In this document: piece after piece, positions 60,404 through 64,000 of the stretch
Layout: every line of letters begins with the position of its first letter
How positions within the stretch are numbered: the first letter of the stretch is position 1
Assembly: GCA_017656255.1 (NCBI GenBank)
Contig: JACDOE010000001.1
Span: 871,205 to 935,204 of the forward strand
Source: Bacillaceae bacterium
Lineage (GTDB): Bacteria > Bacillota > Bacilli > JACDOE01
Direction: 5' to 3'
DNA: 64,000 nt
Notes under the pieces: model-generated
Database searches by the model: none
What the model was told of the DNA's origin: nothing
Seen by the model: only the letters and a program-made list of their open reading frames with translations
Position numbers and translations under genes: made by a program

Positions 60404-61750
60404 CTACTTCCATACCTTTACTTCGATATTCGGAAGGTAAATATTTGCGTCAATGATAGCTATACCTCCTCTTATATCAGCTATCATAATACCAAGATAA
60501 CCTTTTGTTCCATCTGCCTCAAATTTTACCCCACCTCTACCAAATCGTTCGCCATAAAGTTCTTTAAATTCCCGATCATTACTTTCGCTCCATGAAGGAC
60601 CGTCAAAATATGTCCATTCCAGACTAATCGTATAGCCTTCCTTTACCTTAGGTAAGTACCCTGAAACAACCCCATCTTTAATATCTAAAGACTCCACCAA
60701 TTCCTGCAGAATCTGCTCCCCATACTCTTCAACCTCAATCCTGGCTTTCATATTCTCGATATATCTGACAGCATCCGTTTCAGAGATAACCTTGTTTTTA
60801 TGTGAGTCATATTCTTCACGAGTAATTATTTTATAACTCACGGCTTTTCCCCAGAGATTGTCTCTATATCCCAGGGCTTTAATAATCAGTGTCGCCGCAT
60901 CCTCCACCGTCACATCCCCATCCGGATCCACATCAACCACATCCAGAATACCGGCGGCCTGAGCCTTCTGATAATACTCCTCAGCCCAGTGTCCTTCTAC
61001 TTCCTCAACCGGCTCTGTTTCGGTATATCCCATGGCGTCAACCAGCATCTTCATAAACTCAGCCTGAGAAAACTCGGCAACATCTTCCCCTTCTACCGGT
61101 TGTGGCTGTGACTGTTCAGACAGCCTGTCCAGTGTACGCAGCACCATCACCACCGCTTCAGCCCGGGTCGCCTTTTTCTCCGGCCCAAACGTTTCATCCG
61201 GATATCCAAGTACAATGCCCAGATCATTGGCGATCTTGACATATCCTCTCCAGTCTTCATCAATGGTGTGCAGATCCTTCAAGTCACTATCTATCGCTTC
61301 CCACTTCACTCTGTTTTCAGCATCCGCTTCCATCCCCAGGGCACGAACCGTCATAACCGCGATCTCCCGGCGCGTGATGTTTTTGTTTGGTTCGAACTTC
61401 AAGCCCGGGTATTCATCTGTTTTGACGATTCCACTTCCAATGGCCGCCTGGATGTAACCTTCCGCCCAGTTGTTGTCATCCACAAAAACGGACTCATTCG
61501 CTGATTGTTGAATCTGCAGGGCAACCACCAGTGATTTGGTAAACTCGGCCCTGGTGATATTGTGATCCGGCCGGAAAGTCTGATCCGGATAGCCCTGAAT
61601 AAATCCAAGCTGAATCGCCTGATTCACCTGATTTTTGGCCCAGTGACGGTCCACATCGGATAGTTTCACTCCATTCGCCTCAACTGCCAGTCCACCTGCC
61701 AACTGGACAAACAACGCCAGAACAAGTGATAAAATCATCATTTTTTTCAT
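60404..61750 (-). CDS. S-layer homology (SLH) domain protein
   Basis: A 448-residue exported protein: signal peptide (about 1-25), three SLH repeats (about 30-75, 90-140 and 165-215) with the motifs ITRAEF, ITRREI and ATRAEAV, a fourth degenerate repeat (about 250-300, GHWAEEYYQKAQAAGI), and a C-terminal domain (about 320-448) that I do not recognise. SLH triplets bind pyruvylated secondary wall polymers, so it should sit on the cell wall. It lies between a stalk-domain protein and the giant PKD protein in one operon. GGAGGGG precedes the ATG. Confidence 0.9.
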   Translation of the reverse strand: MKKMMILSLVLALFVQLAGGLAVEANGVKLSDVDRHWAKNQVNQAIQLGFIQGYPDQTFRPDHNITRAEFTKSLVVALQIQQSANESVFVDDNNWAEGYIQAAIGSGIVKTDEYPGLKFEPNKNITRREIAVMTVRALGMEADAENRVKWEAIDSDLKDLHTIDEDWRGYVKIANDLGIVLGYPDETFGPEKKATRAEAVVMVLRTLDRLSEQSQPQPVEGEDVAEFSQAEFMKMLVDAMGYTETEPVEEVEGHWAEEYYQKAQAAGILDVVDVDPDGDVTVEDAATLIIKALGYRDNLWGKAVSYKIITREEYDSHKNKVISETDAVRYIENMKARIEVEEYGEQILQELVESLDIKDGVVSGYLPKVKEGYTISLEWTYFDGPSWSESNDREFKELYGERFGRGGVKFEADGTKGYLGIMIADIRGGIAIIDANIYLPNIEVKVWK

Positions 61751-61769
61751 TAGAATCCCCTCCACATGT

Positions 61770-62612
61770 CTAATTCTTTAAAATCGTAATCTCTTTTTTG
61801 TCCTCATCATAAAGAATGGTGTAGCCCAGTGCCTCCGCAACAAACCTCAGTGGAATATAGATTCTCCCCTGATCACGGACTGCTGAAAGTGACACCGGTT
61901 CAACTTTCCCATTCACAATAGCCGTATCTTTCCCCACAAACAGAAAAACGGAATGGAACCGATTTTGAATGGCTACCATGTCTAAATCTCCGTGATATTC
62001 AAGGTGAGCACCCAGCTCATCCAGAACGCCGCGAATCGGTACTACGGCATGTCCATCCACCATTTTTAACGGATCTCTCAAAACGTTAATTTTATGGGTT
62101 CCTCCGTCACGGCCAACAACGACCCGGGTATTATCCAGATACAGAATAACTTTACGGTTTTCTTTAGAATCATCAATTTTTAAGTCCGCATCCGATTCTT
62201 TCCGTAAATTTGTCGGAGCCAATGAATCTATTCTTCCAGAGGCAGACTCAACCAGTTCCTGATTTTCCTCATCCCAGATAAAAGAGTGTTTATACAGAAC
62301 CCCTGACGCTCCGCGAACGACCCATTCAATGTACTGGTCTTCTTCCTTTTCAAATTTAAAGGAAACTGTTTCGCCGCCCGTCCCGGAATAAATCTGGTCA
62401 ACCCCGTGGTAAAATTCAATCACATATTTGTCTTTCTCGATACCTACCAGGTCAACCTCAAACACCCCTTGATTTAATTTTGCACTGTTAATTTCAGCCA
62501 TCTCTAAAACCTGCCGGGCAAAATTGGTCTGATCTTCAGCAAAAGAAACCCCAGTAAGCAACAGGCAAAAACAAAGTGAACCGAACAACCCGGTCCGAAT
62601 TCGTTGATTCAA
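61770..62612 (-). CDS. Exported protein with copper-amine-oxidase-like stalk domain
   Basis: About 280 residues: signal peptide (about 1-25), a unique N-terminal beta-rich part (about 35-150), and a stalk domain (about 155-280) with two typical repeats ending VVPIRGVLDELGAHLEY and IYIPLRFVAEALGYTI. No catalytic residues of copper amine oxidases are expected in this domain. The start is TTG 62612 with GGAGGAGG 6 bases upstream. Fourth gene of the operon, 22 bases after the TadG-like gene. Confidence 0.8.
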   Translation of the reverse strand: MNQRIRTGLFGSLCFCLLLTGVSFAEDQTNFARQVLEMAEINSAKLNQGVFEVDLVGIEKDKYVIEFYHGVDQIYSGTGGETVSFKFEKEEDQYIEWVVRGASGVLYKHSFIWDEENQELVESASGRIDSLAPTNLRKESDADLKIDDSKENRKVILYLDNTRVVVGRDGGTHKINVLRDPLKMVDGHAVVPIRGVLDELGAHLEYHGDLDMVAIQNRFHSVFLFVGKDTAIVNGKVEPVSLSAVRDQGRIYIPLRFVAEALGYTILYDEDKKEITILKN

Positions 62613-62634
62613 CCACTCCTCCTCCAATCAGATG

Positions 62635-63201
62635 CTAGAATAGATCATTTTCAATGTTACTCAACATATCAATATCCAGATTGACAGTTTCTCCAAAGAG
62701 ACGAAACAAGGTTCTGACATTAACATTTATTCGGGAATATACTGATACCCTGTCTACCAACATGCCGTTTGGAGCTTCAACTGGAAGATCCTCAGATAAA
62801 TAAACATCAAATCGTTCAATCCGAACAGGACCTTCTATAATACTTGTATCGGTATTTATAGGAGTTAAAATAAATGGGTTTAATTCCATGTTATAGGATA
62901 AATATTTTTCAAAAGTCGCCCGACCCCGCCTGAGTCCTTCCATTCTGGGTTCATCTTTTCTATGTAAACGATAGGTTCCGTAGGCCAGCCCTTCTCGGTC
63001 CATATCTTTCCAGACAGCCATATTGGCAAAATCCAGGTCGTTTTTGACATGATGGACGGCCATATACAAATGAGCTATTTCAATTAACAAAAAGATCATC
63101 AAGCTTAAACCCAGGAGCAGGAAAACACCTAAAATGGCATTTCCGGTTCCCCGTCGATCTTTCATTAATTTTGCAATACCCCGATTATTTGAAATACTCA
63201 C
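62635..63201 (-). CDS. TadG-like pseudopilin/membrane protein
   Basis: A 188-residue bitopic protein: basic N-terminus (KLMKDRRGTGN), one membrane span (about 22-45) and an extracytoplasmic domain. The RRGTGNAILGVFLLLGLSL stretch looks like the TadE/TadG signature (RRG then hydrophobic helix). It overlaps the TadE-like gene by 17 bases. The start is GTG. Assignment as a Tad-system minor pilin rests on this pattern and the neighbouring prepilin peptidase. Confidence 0.7.
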   Translation of the reverse strand: MSISNNRGIAKLMKDRRGTGNAILGVFLLLGLSLMIFLLIEIAHLYMAVHHVKNDLDFANMAVWKDMDREGLAYGTYRLHRKDEPRMEGLRRGRATFEKYLSYNMELNPFILTPINTDTSIIEGPVRIERFDVYLSEDLPVEAPNGMLVDRVSVYSRINVNVRTLFRLFGETVNLDIDMLSNIENDLF

Positions 63202-63619
63202 GACTCACCGAACTCCTGCTTAACTCAATTTCAAACGGTTCCGAAAATGAAGAAAGAACCATTTGTTTTAACTGATAATCTGTATAATCCGTTTGATACA
63301 AAATTGTTAATTCCACTGTATTCCCATACTGAACAGGATAAGGCGTAGCACTTGAAATATGGATTCCAGACATATCAAAGTTAAATGCATTCAATCTATT
63401 TTCAATTTCCTGTTTTATTTCCGGCGTTAATCCTCCACTGGCTTCCATCTTCAGCAGAGCGGAACGATGAACATTTTCCAGGATCAACTCTTGAAAGATT
63501 ATTTTCACAGGTTGATAGAACTGGAGCAGGATAAACATTAATAGAAGAAATGTTGCTGCAAATGTAATCGCTTCAGCTGCCCCCCGGTGATCCTGCTTCC
63601 ACAATTTTATTAATCTCAT
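63185..63619 (-). CDS. TadE-like pseudopilin
   Basis: A 144-residue bitopic protein: KLWKQDHRGAAEAITFAATFLLLMFILLQFY at the N-terminus has the TadE pattern (basic residues, RGAAEA, long hydrophobic helix, about 12-35), followed by an extracytoplasmic domain. I chose ATG 63619 (AAAGGTGGGATCAC upstream); it overlaps the stop of the prepilin peptidase gene by 4 bases, showing translational coupling. Confidence 0.75.
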   Translation of the reverse strand: MRLIKLWKQDHRGAAEAITFAATFLLLMFILLQFYQPVKIIFQELILENVHRSALLKMEASGGLTPEIKQEIENRLNAFNFDMSGIHISSATPYPVQYGNTVELTILYQTDYTDYQLKQMVLSSFSEPFEIELSRSSVSREYFK

Positions 63620-64000
63620 GTGATCCCACCTTTTATTGGCCAGAGTATTTGAAGAAAAACCCCTCCTAAAAATGCGGGAGCATAGGGAACTTCCGGCTTC
63701 AGATCCCGTTCCTTCAACATATACAGTAAAAAGAGCGGCAGGCTGCATATCAAACTATAGACAAACATGTAAAACGTCCAGTCTCCTCCCATCAGTGCTC
63801 CCGCAGCCATAAGAAACTTTGAATCTCCCCCGCCCAGGGTTCTGGTTTGCCACAGAAAAAAAGAAAACAGTGCCATCAAGATAAAACCTACCAGCCAGAA
63901 CGAAGAAAAATGAAATAGGTGAAAACCACAACCTGCAAGGATTCCTCCAAACGTAAGCCAGTTCGGAATGACCCTGGACCTTAAATCAGTTGCCACCGCG
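63616..64000 (-). CDS. Type IV prepilin peptidase (TadV/CpaA-like), C-terminal part
   Basis: The gene enters from the right edge; 127 codons are visible. Aspartic-protease motifs of family A24 are present: the first Asp in ATDLRSRVIPNWLT and the second in GGGDSKF. Four or five membrane spans follow. The short size, with no N-terminal methyltransferase domain, is that of TadV/CpaA peptidases that process Flp pilins and TadE/F-type pseudopilins. Residues MATDLRS near 63996 could start a protein but the Asp would then be at residue 4, so I expect more of it outside. Confidence 0.85.
   Translation of the reverse strand, partial: AVATDLRSRVIPNWLTFGGILAGCGFHLFHFSSFWLVGFILMALFSFFLWQTRTLGGGDSKFLMAAGALMGGDWTFYMFVYSLICSLPLFLLYMLKERDLKPEVPYAPAFLGGVFLQILWPIKGGIT

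Noticed and set aside
61770-62612. Copper amine oxidase enzyme
   Set aside because: Only the stalk-like domain repeat is present; the catalytic domain with the topaquinone tyrosine is absent. The same applies to 33445-34626 and 34764-35366.
1-64000. CRISPR arrays, tRNA or rRNA genes, insertion sequences, prophage genes
   Set aside because: I looked for regular repeats, cloverleaf-like segments, transposase or integrase motifs and phage structural genes on both strands and found none.

Overview
The window reads as chromosome of an endospore-forming member of the Bacillaceae or a close relative, of moderate GC content. The evidence is a Bacillus-type division and cell-wall cluster with spoVD, many small families typical of Bacillus-like genomes (DUF2626, YktB/DUF1054, DUF1885, DUF3055, SR1P, YlaH, a YlaJ-type spore lipoprotein, CotF, RsfA), bacillithiol synthesis (bshC), and frequent GTG/TTG starts behind strong GGAGG ribosome binding sites. 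A thermophilic or alkaliphilic lineage such as Caldalkalibacillus is possible but is only a guess. I saw no rRNA, tRNA, prophage, insertion sequence or CRISPR array.

Layout. 1-12.3 kb, mostly minus strand: rsfA-type regulator, YlbP-like acetyltransferase (plus), panE, DUF3397, bshC, ahcY, then mraZ-rsmH-ftsL-pbpB-spoVD-murE (murE runs off the left edge). 12.3-24.8 kb: crotonase, MgsR/Spx-like protein divergent from a SufR-like regulator, DUF2626, MidA-type methyltransferase, a secreted coiled-coil protein, glyoxalase-II-like hydrolase, PIN-PhoH ATPase, YlaJ-like lipoprotein, FMN-binding protein, LytR-CpsA-Psr enzyme, DUF5665, MFS transporter, YlaH and endonuclease IV. 24.8-35.4 kb: speD with a structured leader, two tandem paralogues of unknown function, YktB, an NMO-family flavoenzyme, an SR1-like RNA encoding SR1P, several small DUF genes, a KtrB/KtrD potassium transporter, gamma carbonic anhydrase, and two stalk-domain secreted proteins, one with an M23 peptidase.

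35.4-44.3 kb: a NarL/LiaR-type two-component pair followed by nosD-nosL-nosY-nosF (copper-site maturation genes without nosZ in view), a chemoreceptor, a stand-alone ATP-dependent DNA ligase, and a TetR-methyltransferase pair with a clear operator. 44.3-50.1 kb: a methionine operon (metH plus a homocysteine methyltransferase/methylenetetrahydrofolate reductase fusion) under a complete SAM-I riboswitch. With ahcY, MetH and the reductase the window covers most of the activated methyl cycle except SAM synthetase. 50.1-54.9 kb: CotF-like coat protein, ROK regulator with a split chromate transporter, EamA exporter and DUF1992.

55-64 kb is the most unusual part: one minus-strand operon that starts beyond the right edge. 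It encodes a type IV prepilin peptidase, a TadE-like and a TadG-like pseudopilin, a stalk-domain secreted protein, a secreted protein with S-layer-homology domains, and a very large secreted PKD-repeat protein with a von Willebrand A-like fold that seems to be interrupted by a LamG-like domain. I read this as a Tad-type surface appendage with its own wall-anchoring and adhesive parts. The assignment as one system is inference.
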